A stretch of 60,163 nucleotides of DNA from Bacteroidota bacterium (GCA_024638565.1 JAHEKC010000002.1:1-60163); one strand, 5' to 3'; shown: positions 36,954 to 46,197, numbered from the stretch's first letter. Notes: generated from the sequence alone by a model not told the origin. Translations and numbers: made by a program.

Positions 36954-37694
36954 TCAGGCCAGGAATATCTGCGTACATATATAGTCGAACAGGAGGATGA
37001 GGATGTTGCTGAATACGACAGCACGTGTACTGGACTGCCCCACTTCAAGCGCACCACCTTTGGTGAAATAGCCCTGGTACGATGAAATACTCGTGATGAG
37101 AAATGCGAAGATCACGGTTTTGATGAGTGCGAAGGTGATGTTAAAAGGCAGAAATGAATCCTGGAGGCCTTTCAGGTAGTCAGCCGACGGGCAGGCGCCG
37201 GTAAGGTCCCCGGCGATCCAGCCACCGAAAATCCCGACGAACATACTGATGGTAACCACGAACGGCAGTATAAATACAGCGGCAACGATCTTGGGTAGCA
37301 CCAGGAAGCTGGCAGAATTAATGCCCATGATCTCCAGGGCATCAATCTGCTCTGTAACACGCATGGTGCCGATTTCGGAGGCGATGCTGGAACCGATCTT
37401 GCCGGCCAGCACCATCATAATAACCGTGGGGGAGAACTCGATGATGATGGAATCACGCGTCACGATACCGATGGCCGACAACGGAACCATGGGATTCACA
37501 ATGTTATAAGCGCTCTGGATCGTGATCACCGCGCCCATGAAAACGGAGTTGATGGCCACAATGCCAAGTGATCCGTATCCCATCGCCTCCATCTCCACGA
37601 AGATCTGGCGGATGTAAACGCGAAACTTCTCCGGCTTGGCGAAAAGCCCCCGCATGAAAATCCAGTACCGGCCGATATCGAAAAGGTAGTTCAT
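36954..37694 (-). CDS. mlaE: MlaE-family permease of the phospholipid ABC transporter
   Basis: 246 residues from the ATG at 37694, which matches the usual MlaE N-terminus better than the track's start. About five membrane helices; GSLGIVAINSVFMGAVITIQSAYNI and GSSIASEIGTMRVTEQIDALEIMG are the conserved coupling region of the family. It forms the inner-membrane channel of the Mla/MCE lipid transporter. The usual partner mlaD (MCE domain) is not adjacent here. It is co-transcribed with mlaF. Confidence 0.92.
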   Translation of the reverse strand: MNYLFDIGRYWIFMRGLFAKPEKFRVYIRQIFVEMEAMGYGSLGIVAINSVFMGAVITIQSAYNIVNPMVPLSAIGIVTRDSIIIEFSPTVIMMVLAGKIGSSIASEIGTMRVTEQIDALEIMGINSASFLVLPKIVAAVFILPFVVTISMFVGIFGGWIAGDLTGACPSADYLKGLQDSFLPFNITFALIKTVIFAFLITSISSYQGYFTKGGALEVGQSSTRAVVFSNILILLFDYICTQIFLA

Positions 37695-37924
37695 AAAATT
37701 AACGGGGGGCGGAATACGGCGCCGCGCTGCGGGCATAAAAGTAAAAAATCAATGTCATGCCTGAATAATCTGTCGATCGGCTGTGAACGGTACCGGGGCA
37801 GGAACCGGCTCAAGGAACTGGTGACAAAGGCCATGAAGCAGCAAAGCGGCATGTAAACGACCGGGACCCGGCATATGCTTCCCGCCACGGCAGGCAGGCA
37901 AGCAGGCGAGATTCCAAATGCTGT

Positions 37925-38674
37925 TTATTCAAACCAGCGAAAAAGGTCTTCGCTTTCCAGGCCCCTGCGTGCTTCACCGCTTACATCCCTTTTTATCCTG
38001 CCTTCATGCATCATCAGGACCCGGTCGCCATACCGTGCCGCCTCCTTCATGCTGTGCGTCACAAGCAGCGCCGTAACGCCCGCCTGCCTGATCATTTCAA
38101 CGGCGGAGGTCATCAACGCCCCGGACGTCTTCGGGTCCAGCGCGGCAGCCGGCTCGTCAAGCAGCAATACCTTTGGCCGGTCCATGAAAGACATGGCCAG
38201 TGTAAGCGCCTGTCGCTGCCCCCCTGAAAGCGTGCCTGCATCACGGTCCAATGCTTCTTCCAGCCGCAATCCCATTGAAGCCAGGCTTGCGACCGCCCGG
38301 TCCCGGAATGCCCTGCCGGTACCTATCTTCAGGCCCTTTGATCCGGACCGGAGCGCTGCCAAACGCATATTGTCCACCACCGAAAGGCCTGGGGCCGTGC
38401 CACGCAGCGGGTCCTGGAAAATACGGGCCACGCTGCCGCTCCGCATATAATCGTGAAGAGGCGTAACGTCGTGCCCGTCAATCAACACCTGTCCTGTACG
38501 CGGCTTTACGCTTCCGGCCACAAGGTTCAGCAATGTGGATTTCCCTGACCCGTTGCTTCCCACGATCACTGCGAACTCACCAGCCGGGACGGCAAGGCTG
38601 ACATCCCTGAGGGCCCGTACCTCGCGCGGTGTTCCCTCGTTAAAGGTCACACTGACATCCTTCAATTCAATCAT
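37925..38674 (-). CDS. ABC transporter ATPase (TrpXYZ-like importer)
   Basis: 249 residues. Walker A VGSNGSGKSTLLNL, signature LSGGQRQALTLAM, Walker B VLLLDEPAAALDP, switch LLVTHSMKEA. It overlaps the permease gene by eight bases and is the last gene of a four-gene minus-strand unit. Together with the permease and binding protein it is a complete importer of the class first seen as TrpXYZ; the ligand is not known for this one. Confidence 0.9.
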   Translation of the reverse strand: MIELKDVSVTFNEGTPREVRALRDVSLAVPAGEFAVIVGSNGSGKSTLLNLVAGSVKPRTGQVLIDGHDVTPLHDYMRSGSVARIFQDPLRGTAPGLSVVDNMRLAALRSGSKGLKIGTGRAFRDRAVASLASMGLRLEEALDRDAGTLSGGQRQALTLAMSFMDRPKVLLLDEPAAALDPKTSGALMTSAVEMIRQAGVTALLVTHSMKEAARYGDRVLMMHEGRIKRDVSGEARRGLESEDLFRWFE

Positions 38675-39536
38675 ATACCTCCTTCCTGGTCATGCCCAGC
38701 GCCAGAATGGCCAGCACAAGTACAGAAGTGACCAGTTTGAGATAGTTGGGGTCCAGTCCTGCCGACAGCGCGGCGGCGAGTGCCAGCCTGAATACGATGG
38801 TGCCCGCCACCACACCGAGCAATTGTGCCACGATGCCACGCGCACGCAACAGCCTAACGAGCGATCCGCCGATGATAACAGACGCAAGCCCGGAAATAAC
38901 GATACCTATACCCATGTTGATATCGGCATAGGCCTGGTACTGGGTTACCAGGTACCCGCTCAGCGCTGTGAGTGAATTGGCAAGTGCCAGGCCGGCAATT
39001 TTCATCCTTCCCGTATTCACACCCATGGCCCGTACCATGGCTTCGTTGCTGCCCGTGGCGCGCATGGCAATACCGAAATCCGTATGCAACAGCCAGGCAA
39101 GCAGGAAAAAAACTACCAGGATGAATACCCCTGTAATAACAAGCACATTAAGCGTTACCTGTTGGCATACAGGTATAATGCTGTAGAGGTTTTCCACCCG
39201 CACAAGCGGGATATTGCTCCTTCCCATCAGGCTCAGATTTACGGAATACAATGCCGTCATGACCAGGATGCCGGCCAGCAGGGCATGCACCCGGAGCCGC
39301 GTATGGATCACCCCGGTAAGCACTCCTGCCGCCGCGCCGCCCGCCATGGCTGCCGGCAGGGCTGCCAGCGGGTGGACATGCTGAACCAGCATCACTGCCG
39401 TGATGGCCCCTCCCAGCGTATAGCTGCCGTCTGTAGTAATATCCGGGATGTTGAATATTCGTAACGTCAGGTATATCCCGGCGCCAAGCGCACAAAAAGC
39501 CAGACCCAGGATAATGGCTGTCAGGTAAAAGCTCAC
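38667..39536 (-). CDS. ABC transporter permease (TrpXYZ-like importer)
   Basis: 289 residues with eight or so membrane helices. RIFNIPDITTDGSYTLGGAITAVML and DFGIAMRATGSNEAMVRAMGVNTGRMKIAGLALANSL match the branched-chain-amino-acid-permease-related class used by TrpXYZ-type importers. The gene lies between the ATPase (eight-base overlap) and the binding protein (30-bp gap). Confidence 0.88.
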   Translation of the reverse strand: MSFYLTAIILGLAFCALGAGIYLTLRIFNIPDITTDGSYTLGGAITAVMLVQHVHPLAALPAAMAGGAAAGVLTGVIHTRLRVHALLAGILVMTALYSVNLSLMGRSNIPLVRVENLYSIIPVCQQVTLNVLVITGVFILVVFFLLAWLLHTDFGIAMRATGSNEAMVRAMGVNTGRMKIAGLALANSLTALSGYLVTQYQAYADINMGIGIVISGLASVIIGGSLVRLLRARGIVAQLLGVVAGTIVFRLALAAALSAGLDPNYLKLVTSVLVLAILALGMTRKEVYD

Positions 39537-39566
39537 TTCTTTCAGGTATAATATTCCGGCCGGTTG

Positions 39567-40532
39567 TCAATTAACGGGCTCGAAGGACACAGCCGGACGA
39601 ATGCCGTACCGGGCAGCGACTTCACTGTTGTAAACCTGTTTGCGGTCCCTGACCACTTCGGGAGCCAGCCCGTCCATCACACCCGCGCGCAGGAAATCGG
39701 CCGCCTGTTCACCTGCCTGGTATCCCCAGTTGTAAAAGTCGGCACCAAAAGATGCTACCGCCCCGCGGGATACCAGCCCTGCTTCACTGGTGAAGACCGG
39801 GACGCCGGCTTCGTCGCAGCTCCGGGCTATGGTTTCGAAGGAAGCGAAGATCACGTTATCCGGGAGCGCAAAGAATACGTCTATGTCACGCGTCAGCAGC
39901 GAGGCCGTGACCAGTTGTGTTTCGGAAGAATTGTTGACCGGCAGGCTTTCAAGCTCCAGGCCCAGTTTCCCGCATTGCATTTCAAGCCTGGCGAAGGCAT
40001 CACGTGACTGGGGTTCGGACTGGTTGTATACCGTGCCGATACGCTTTACCCCGGGAAGCAGGGTGGTAATCAGGGTCACCGACGTATCGATATATTCAAG
40101 GGTTTCATAGACACCGAAAAGGTTTACCGGGTAGTCATCGGCGGAAGCCGAAAGGCCGGCAAGGTCGGGCCGCGGTGCCACCATCATGCATACCGGTACA
40201 GTTTCTGTCCGCTGTACGGCGGTAATGGTGGAAAGCGTGGTGCTGGCCGCCAGCAGGTCTACATTTTTGGAGATGAGCAGGTCGCAGGCCTGGCCCAGCG
40301 TGGGAATATCGCCCTGTGCATTGAGGTATTCAACTTCCAGGGTGCCGTCAACTTCTGAAAAACCGTTTGCAGCCAGTGCATCGAAGAACCCGGCACGGGC
40401 CCTGTCCAGCGTTTCATCCTCTACAAAATCGAGGAATCCCACCAGCGGCACGCCGGACCGCTCACCACATCCGTAAAGAGAAAACGTGAAACACAGCAGC
40501 AACCAGGCCACGTGTATCTGCTTCGCATCCAT
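39567..40532 (-). CDS. ABC substrate-binding lipoprotein (TrpX-like)
   Basis: 321 residues. A lipobox (SLYGC, Cys22) tethers it to the membrane. The two-lobed fold of the ABC_sub_bind (TrpX) family is indicated by VPLVGFLDFVEDETLDRARAGFFDALAANGF at the first lobe, DLLAASTTLSTITAVQ, then RIGTVYNQSEPQSRDAFAR and DVFFALPDNVIFASFETIARSC in the second. Family members bind aromatic amino acids or other small solutes. The gene starts five bases after the glycine-rich T9SS gene ends. Confidence 0.86.
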   Translation of the reverse strand: MDAKQIHVAWLLLCFTFSLYGCGERSGVPLVGFLDFVEDETLDRARAGFFDALAANGFSEVDGTLEVEYLNAQGDIPTLGQACDLLISKNVDLLAASTTLSTITAVQRTETVPVCMMVAPRPDLAGLSASADDYPVNLFGVYETLEYIDTSVTLITTLLPGVKRIGTVYNQSEPQSRDAFARLEMQCGKLGLELESLPVNNSSETQLVTASLLTRDIDVFFALPDNVIFASFETIARSCDEAGVPVFTSEAGLVSRGAVASFGADFYNWGYQAGEQAADFLRAGVMDGLAPEVVRDRKQVYNSEVAARYGIRPAVSFEPVN

Positions 40533-40537
40533 CCCGG

Positions 40538-42163
40538 CTAAAAACGTACCAGTTTTTTCCGGGCTGACCGGCCATGTGAAACCAGCTCAAGCCAGTAGAT
40601 ACCGGGCGCAACGGATAACTCATCATGGGGGATGTGTACCTGGCGATACCCCGGACGCTCTGCATTCCGGGATACCTGCCATACCGTTTCCCCTACTGAA
40701 GAAAAAATACGAAGCGACACATCAGCTTTTTGCTTCAGCTGGTATGCCACCGTCAGGGAAGAGCCGGACGGATTCGGATAGACTGTCAGCCACGGGCTGT
40801 CATTATCATGTGCGGCCAGGCCGGTAGCCATTGTGTCGTTTAAAACGAGAAGGTTCAGCCAATAGACGGCAGGAGAAACATACTGTGCCTGTGATGACAT
40901 GGTAACCCTGGTCTGCACGCGGGCCGAATCCATTGGCATGCCTGTAAGCAACCCCGGCACAGGCGAATAATTCGCTGCGGGACTCCAGGAACTCCACATG
41001 GCGCCGCCGTCGGTGCTGAACCGGGTTTCCACCAGCAGGGAGGTACCGGCAAACGTATCGGCATCCCATGAGATCATGGATGTGTTCAGCGTGGATGCCG
41101 GTGTCGAAACATCGTGCACCGGTGATACCCGCATGCCGGAAGACACGAATTCATCCAGCTCCGCTCTTACCGACCCTTGCCCGATATGATAGTATCCAAG
41201 GTTAAAGATGGAATCCCCGTTGAACAAGGGACTGTTGTCATAATGGCCGTCACTGGTTGCCACACCCAGTGCTGTCGACATGAGGAAAGATCCACCGCCG
41301 CCTGCACATGATGATCCGCCGCCGGTGTATTGCACACTGCCGCCCGAGTAGCCGCCACCGCCGCCTGGTGACGAAGCGGCGTTGACCCCGCCCCCGCCAC
41401 CAAAGCCGCCGTCATATGATGCGCTGCCACCCGTGGCGCCATTGATAAAGGCAAGGCCGCCGCCACATCCCTGGCCGTCACCCAGCAACCCGCCACCCGC
41501 ACCGCTGCAACCGCCACCTCCTGTTGCCTGGCCGCCCTGTCCTGCCACCCCGCCAGGCGTGCTGCAGTTGGAACTGCTTACACCCTGTCCAGAGGTGGCG
41601 GTACTTCCCAGGTTGGACGAATCGGAATAGGACCGCATGCCCGCCGCGCCACCGGCGATAATTACGGGTGTCGTATCTGTAAGTGTGACAAAACTGCCAC
41701 CGCTGCCACCCCGTGGTGAATCACCTTCCTGCCCTGCCAGTACGACCAGCCCTGTTCCCTGGGTCAGTTCCATGTAGGCCTTCACTACCGCACCGCGCAG
41801 GAACGGATCCGCATTGTGTCCTGCGCCTGATGCCGTTACACGGTACAGGCCGGTCTGCGGGACCTGCCAGTATTGCTTGCCTGCCAGGACCGTCACCTGA
41901 CCCGCCAGGTCGGTGCCGGTATAATCACCGTCGCACATCACCTGCGAGGGCCCCGATAATCCCAACTGCATGCAGTTGGTAAACTGGAACCGGAACGACT
42001 GCACCGGCTCCAGCGTGAGCGTATCAGACGTGGTGCTCAGCGAATCGATCGTACCCAGGATCCAGTCGGCCTGGGATGATTCTGAGACGGAGATGGTGAC
42101 CTGGGCTTTCGCATGTGGTGCCAGGAAAAGAGCAATGGCACAGGTTAGAATTATTTTCCGCAT
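40538..42163 (-). CDS. T9SS type A surface protein with ALK-type glycine-rich domain
   Basis: 541 residues. A signal peptide (to about 21, PHAKAQ) precedes an N-terminal beta domain (about 22-140). Residues about 150-300 are extremely glycine-rich with spaced serine and cysteine (GGSGGSFVTLTDTTPVIIAGG, AGGGLLGDGQGCGGG, GGGGGYSGGSVQYTGGGSS), closely resembling the glycine-rich domain of ALK/LTK receptor kinases (Pfam Gly_rich type). The C-terminus is a type A T9SS sorting domain (LTVYPNPSGSSLTVAY ... ELVSHGRSARKKLVRF). It therefore appears on the surface or is released. It is the first gene of a unit that continues into the ABC importer. Confidence 0.85.
   Translation of the reverse strand: MRKIILTCAIALFLAPHAKAQVTISVSESSQADWILGTIDSLSTTSDTLTLEPVQSFRFQFTNCMQLGLSGPSQVMCDGDYTGTDLAGQVTVLAGKQYWQVPQTGLYRVTASGAGHNADPFLRGAVVKAYMELTQGTGLVVLAGQEGDSPRGGSGGSFVTLTDTTPVIIAGGAAGMRSYSDSSNLGSTATSGQGVSSSNCSTPGGVAGQGGQATGGGGCSGAGGGLLGDGQGCGGGLAFINGATGGSASYDGGFGGGGGVNAASSPGGGGGYSGGSVQYTGGGSSCAGGGGSFLMSTALGVATSDGHYDNSPLFNGDSIFNLGYYHIGQGSVRAELDEFVSSGMRVSPVHDVSTPASTLNTSMISWDADTFAGTSLLVETRFSTDGGAMWSSWSPAANYSPVPGLLTGMPMDSARVQTRVTMSSQAQYVSPAVYWLNLLVLNDTMATGLAAHDNDSPWLTVYPNPSGSSLTVAYQLKQKADVSLRIFSSVGETVWQVSRNAERPGYRQVHIPHDELSVAPGIYWLELVSHGRSARKKLVRF
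41278..41713 (-). repeat. Glycine-codon low-complexity tract
   Basis: The DNA encoding residues about 150-295 of the surface protein is dominated by GGN codons (seen as GCC/CCG runs on the plus strand). The tract explains the shadow ORFs rich in proline and alanine listed in other frames here. It is not a perfect tandem repeat. Confidence 0.75.
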
Positions 42164-42253
42164 GGATTAATGAGTTTAAACCGTTGTAAAGGCTAAAGTA
42201 AGGATTTCGGGATTTTGCTATGCCGGCGCTTCTCTACCCGGAAACAACCGGGT

Positions 42254-42634
42254 TCATTCCAGGCAGCCGCTGTAAAAGGGCGACATTTCGAAGATCTCCA
42301 CGCTGAACAGCTTGTTTTGAATCGCGGGGTCCGCGTTCACCCAGTCCCGCACATCCTCCTCTTTGCCCGCCCGGAAAACCACCATGCCCGTATCGCTGTA
42401 GCGCGCGCCCATGGTGATCTTACGGTCCTTCCTGAGTGCCGACAGGTGGGCCGAATGTTCCTTGAAATATTCCTGCTCGCCGGCGGCTTTTGATTGGTCC
42501 CAGCCCTTGCCCAGCGTATAAAGCGCTGCATAGTACTTGAATTCGTACCGGCTGTGTCCTTCCTGCGCATAGGTGTGGCCGATCAACGCAAGTAGGAGAA
42601 TACATACAAGGATTGATTTGCTAATTAAAGTCAT
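42254..42634 (-). CDS. Secreted YciI-like protein
   Basis: 126 residues with a signal peptide (to about 23, GHTYAQ). The mature part aligns by eye with the YciI ferredoxin-like fold: YYAALYTLGKGW, HSAHLSALRKDRKITMGARYSDTGMVVFRAGKEEDVRDWVNADPAIQNKLFSVEIFEMSPFY. YciI proteins are normally cytoplasmic and of uncertain function; a secreted form is uncommon. The 148-bp AT-rich gap to the next gene holds no recognised feature. Confidence 0.75.
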   Translation of the reverse strand: MTLISKSILVCILLLALIGHTYAQEGHSRYEFKYYAALYTLGKGWDQSKAAGEQEYFKEHSAHLSALRKDRKITMGARYSDTGMVVFRAGKEEDVRDWVNADPAIQNKLFSVEIFEMSPFYSGCLE

Positions 42635-42782
42635 ATCAGGATAATTTAATGTAAAAATAAAATGTAATCAATTTGCATGGCTGTCTCAATGCCGCATTTT
42701 TAAACAATATACTTGTACTAATCAACATACGAATCTCAGGGCAAATAATATTTTAGCTTTCGTAACAACTGAGGTGCAACGC

Positions 42783-44123
42783 TTAGCCTTCTGTCGATAT
42801 TCCTGATCTCTTAATATACCAGCTGTTCGGCAACAGGTTATTGAACCTTCCCGCCGCCTTTTTCGAAAACCCCAGCGGCAGCCCCTTGTAATCCATCAGG
42901 AAAAAACCGTTCTCCCCCGGGAAGTCGAAATCGGTGGCGCCACGCAGGTAGCGCAATGCCTGCGCATGGTTCAGTTCAGCAACCGGGAATGCGTCCCGGT
43001 TCAGCTCACAGGATAAAGCCAGCTCCGGCGCAGGTACCGGCAGGGCTCCCTTCATTTGCGCGATGCGTGTACCTGAACTTACCGGCTTTAACAACTCCAG
43101 TGCGGAAAATGTCCCGGATTGGTCCGCGGGAACTACGCAGACAGTGTTTCCGCGCAGCACAAATTCAAATCGGTCCGGTTCACGAACCCATCCTTTCACC
43201 GTGGCGGCCACTTGAACAGGGGCAGGCTGAACGTGCCGTGCAATCCTGTGCGGCTGATGCCCGCCCGGTTTAATCATCGCGGCAGCGAAAAAGCCTTCCG
43301 CCCGGTGGCGGTGCGGGTAGGTTCGCAAGCCATGCCCCCTGGAGGCAGCCAGTTCCGCGGGAATGGGATCAGCCCCTTGCATTTCCTCCGCACCCTGGTG
43401 TTTCATGATCCATTCTACGTTGTCATCGTTCTCCACGCGGTTATAGGTACACGTGCTGTAAATAAACGTGCCTCCCGGCTTCAGGGCAGGCCAAACATCC
43501 GCCACGATGCTCCGCTGACGGGACGCATTGAACTTCACTTTCTCGGGCGACCAGTGCGACATTGCCGTCGGATCCTTCCGGAACAAGCCTTCCCCGCTGC
43601 AGGGGGCGTCGCACAGGATGACGTCAAAAAAACCGGGCAATGCGGAAAATGCCTTTGCATCCGCGTTCAGGATCGCATGGTTCACATACCCCCACCGTGC
43701 CAGGTTGTGCTTCAGGGCGGGCAACCGGGATTTCACGTGCTCATTTGATACAACCATTGATCCTTCGGGCAGCAATGCGAGCAGGTGGGTAGCCTTGCCT
43801 CCCGGCGCGGCGCACAGGTCGAGGACCGCAAGCGGTTTGGTTTTATCCAACAGGCATTCGATGGCCATGCTGCCCGCCTCCTGTACGTAATAGGCGCCTG
43901 CATGCAAATAGGGGTCTTCGGTGAATGCCGGCCGCTCCGGCAAATAGCGACCTGCTTCACACCAGGGAACCGGTTCCCCTTCCACCGGGAAAGGCTTACG
44001 CGGGTTCAGCCGGATGCTGACAGGCGGCGGCTGCGACAGGCTTTCGAAAAACGCCTCCGCCTCCTCCCCCAGCAGGGCATGCATTTGACTGCGAAAGCCT
44101 GGCGGCAATGAATTGGTGCTCAA
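42783..44123 (-). CDS. RsmF/NSUN-type RNA cytosine-5 methyltransferase
   Basis: 446 residues. The catalytic half (about 90-290) has the SAM site LDLCAAPGGKATHLLALLPEGS and both active-site cysteines of m5C methyltransferases: DAPCSGEGLFRKDP and STCTYNRVEND. The C-terminal half (about 300-446) contains the RsmF-type RNA-binding tail domain. It probably methylates a cytosine in 16S rRNA. No partner gene is adjacent, and the start at 44123 (MSTNSLPPGFRSQMHALLG) is a standard N-terminus. Confidence 0.92.
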   Translation of the reverse strand: MSTNSLPPGFRSQMHALLGEEAEAFFESLSQPPPVSIRLNPRKPFPVEGEPVPWCEAGRYLPERPAFTEDPYLHAGAYYVQEAGSMAIECLLDKTKPLAVLDLCAAPGGKATHLLALLPEGSMVVSNEHVKSRLPALKHNLARWGYVNHAILNADAKAFSALPGFFDVILCDAPCSGEGLFRKDPTAMSHWSPEKVKFNASRQRSIVADVWPALKPGGTFIYSTCTYNRVENDDNVEWIMKHQGAEEMQGADPIPAELAASRGHGLRTYPHRHRAEGFFAAAMIKPGGHQPHRIARHVQPAPVQVAATVKGWVREPDRFEFVLRGNTVCVVPADQSGTFSALELLKPVSSGTRIAQMKGALPVPAPELALSCELNRDAFPVAELNHAQALRYLRGATDFDFPGENGFFLMDYKGLPLGFSKKAAGRFNNLLPNSWYIKRSGISTEG

Positions 44124-44295
44124 GATCTATTTCTGTTGATCATGAATTCAGCGAAATATTCACTGCTTACCGTTCAACTGCAATCTTCAAATTTTTCTAT
44201 AAACATATCTTCCAAGCCGGAAAAAACCTGATCTGTAATGACGGTTTGCCTTTCTGACGACTTTCTCCCTACTGCCAGTGCCACTGCCACTGATT

Positions 44296-45114
44296 TCACC
44301 AGCTTCCGCCCGCGCCGCCTCCGCCGAAGCTGCCGCCGCCAAAGCCGCCGAAGCCGCCGCCGCCACCGCCGCCACCGAAGCCGCCGCCTGAAAAGCCGCC
44401 CCATCGTCCGCTCCGGGACCTGCGTGCCGCGTTTATCAGCATCCATGCGGTGAACAGATCAACGCCGTTAACCGCTGCATATCGCTTCGCCCTGCGGATG
44501 GCGTTGAAAAAAACGAATGCCATCATCAGGATAAAAAAGACTATGGGCAGCCAGACCGAGGGTTTTTTTTCTTTCCGAACGTCTTCGGCGCTGTACTCGC
44601 CGCTGGCGAGCCCGATCATCGTATTGACGGCTTCGTCGACGCCCCTGTAATACGCGCCCTCCCTGAATGCCGGAACGACCTGCGTTTCCACGATGCGCTT
44701 GGCAAGCGCGTCAGGAATGGCTCCTTCGAGTCCGTATCCCGTGGCGATAAATACCTTCCGGTCATTCTTCGCCACCAGCACCAGGGCCCCGTTGTTCTTG
44801 CCCTGCCTGCCGATGCCCCAGGCCTCGCCCAGTTTAAACGCGTAATCGTCGATGGGATAACCGTCAAGCGAGGTAAGCGTGACCACTGCTATCTGCGTGG
44901 ATGTGGAATCGTTAAAAGCCACCAGCTTCGATTCCAGCCGGCCGCGTTCTTGTTCGGAAAACAGCCCGGCGAAGTCGTTAACCAGGCGTGGCGGGTCCGG
45001 TTTGGCAGGCAGTTCCTGCGCCCCGGAAAACGCCGGAACCACGGCCAGTGCCATGGCCAGGGCTACCCGGCGAACGGCCCTTGCCCGGCTTGTTAATGCT
45101 GGAACAGGCTTCAC
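44296..45114 (-). CDS. TPM-domain protein with glycine-rich tail (YgcG type)
   Basis: 272 residues. A signal peptide (to about 32, FSGAQ) is followed by a TPM domain (about 40-165: VNDFAGLFSEQERGRLESKL, TSTQIAVVTLTSLDGYPIDDYAFKLGEAWGIG, NNGALVLVAKNDRKVFIATGYGLEGA). A membrane helix (about 187-205) and a glycine-rich tail ending GGGGAGGSW complete the YgcG/BA42 architecture. The TPM fold is linked to photosystem repair in plants and to unknown envelope roles in bacteria. It overlaps the next TPM gene by four bases. Confidence 0.88.
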   Translation of the reverse strand: MKPVPALTSRARAVRRVALAMALAVVPAFSGAQELPAKPDPPRLVNDFAGLFSEQERGRLESKLVAFNDSTSTQIAVVTLTSLDGYPIDDYAFKLGEAWGIGRQGKNNGALVLVAKNDRKVFIATGYGLEGAIPDALAKRIVETQVVPAFREGAYYRGVDEAVNTMIGLASGEYSAEDVRKEKKPSVWLPIVFFILMMAFVFFNAIRRAKRYAAVNGVDLFTAWMLINAARRSRSGRWGGFSGGGFGGGGGGGGFGGFGGGSFGGGGAGGSW

Positions 45115-45545
45115 CTGAACGCTATCGTATTGGGAAGTTCATCCTTGTCATCGCCGGAGCGCGGGAACCAGGACGACAGGGCTTTCCCGGCATGGCGAAT
45201 GCCCATCACCAGCCCGTGGATGATTTCTCCTTTCCTGAATTCCTCCTGCATCTCATCCCGCACCTCCTGCCAGAACTCGTCGTGGACATGCTCATGGATC
45301 CCCTTGTCACCGATCACGGCGAACTTATGGTCCTCCATGCTTATATATATAAGCACCCCGTTGCGCGCTTCCGTTTTATGCATGCCCAGCTTTTCGAAAA
45401 CGTCGGCTGCATGGTCCAGTTCGCTTCCCTTGCACCGATCGTCGACAAAAACGCGGATTTCACCTGACGTGATGGCTTCCGCTTCGGCAATGGCGTCACG
45501 GACCTTCTTCCTGTTTTCCGGCGTAAAAATCTTTTCCGCTTTCAT
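45111..45545 (-). CDS. Short TPM-domain protein
   Basis: 144 residues, essentially only a TPM domain with no signal peptide: TSGEIRVFVDDRC, VFEKLGMHKTEARNGVLIYISMEDHKFAVIGDKGIHEHV, then a helical C-terminus. It starts eight bases after lemA and ends in a four-base overlap with the larger TPM gene, so the three form one operon. The absence of a signal suggests a cytoplasmic site or association with the membrane by its partners. Function is unknown. Confidence 0.87.
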   Translation of the reverse strand: MKAEKIFTPENRKKVRDAIAEAEAITSGEIRVFVDDRCKGSELDHAADVFEKLGMHKTEARNGVLIYISMEDHKFAVIGDKGIHEHVHDEFWQEVRDEMQEEFRKGEIIHGLVMGIRHAGKALSSWFPRSGDDKDELPNTIAFR

Positions 45546-45553
45546 GCCGCGGA

Positions 45554-46141
45554 TCAGAACTCGACCTGCGGCACTTCGGCGGCGCCCTTGTCAGCTTCGA
45601 AGTAGGCTTTGGATTCGAATCCGTACATACCGGCAAGCATGGTTTGCGGGAAACGCCTGATGTACGTATTGAAATCCCTGGCCATGCCGTTGAATTTCTG
45701 CCTTTCGACGGCTATCCTGTTCTCGGTGCCTTCGAGCTGTGCCTGCAGCTCCAGGAAGTTCTGGTTGGCTTTCAGGTCCGGGTATCGCTCAACAACCACC
45801 AGCAACCTGGCCAGCGCACCGGACAGCTGGCCCTGGGCGGCCTGGAATTGCTGCAAGGATTCGGCGTTCAGGTTCTGCGGGTCCACCTTGACCTGCGTGG
45901 CCTGCGCACGCGCTTCGATGACCTCGGTGAGCGTTGATTTTTCGAAGTCTGCATAGCCCTTAACCGTATTCACCAGGTTCGGTATAAGGTCCAGCCTTCG
46001 CTGGTACTGGCTTTCCACGTTGGCCCATTGTGAAACGACCGCTTCGTCTTTCATGACCATATTGTTATAGGAGCCCGCGAATAACCTGTATACGATGACG
46101 GCCAGGATAACGATCCCGCCCACTACAATCCATTTTTTCAT
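45554..46141 (-). CDS. lemA: LemA-family membrane protein
   Basis: 195 residues. One N-terminal membrane helix (MKKWIVVGGIVILAVIVYRLF) then a helical bundle with the family core: WANVESQYQRRLDLIPNLVNTVKGYADFEKSTL and GTENRIAVERQKFNGMARDFNTYIRRFPQTMLAGMYGF. LemA proteins often sit beside TPM genes, as here. The cellular role is unknown. A TACTTTTG -7 box lies 57 bases upstream. Confidence 0.94.
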   Translation of the reverse strand: MKKWIVVGGIVILAVIVYRLFAGSYNNMVMKDEAVVSQWANVESQYQRRLDLIPNLVNTVKGYADFEKSTLTEVIEARAQATQVKVDPQNLNAESLQQFQAAQGQLSGALARLLVVVERYPDLKANQNFLELQAQLEGTENRIAVERQKFNGMARDFNTYIRRFPQTMLAGMYGFESKAYFEADKGAAEVPQVEF

Positions 46142-46197
46142 GATTTACTTGTATTGATTAACGATTAGCTTGGTTGCCTTACCCCACAACCCGGGAA

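Noticed and set aside
44174-44446. Arg-rich minus-strand ORF
   Set aside because: It is another frame across the Gly-rich tail of the TPM gene, which explains its RRRR composition.
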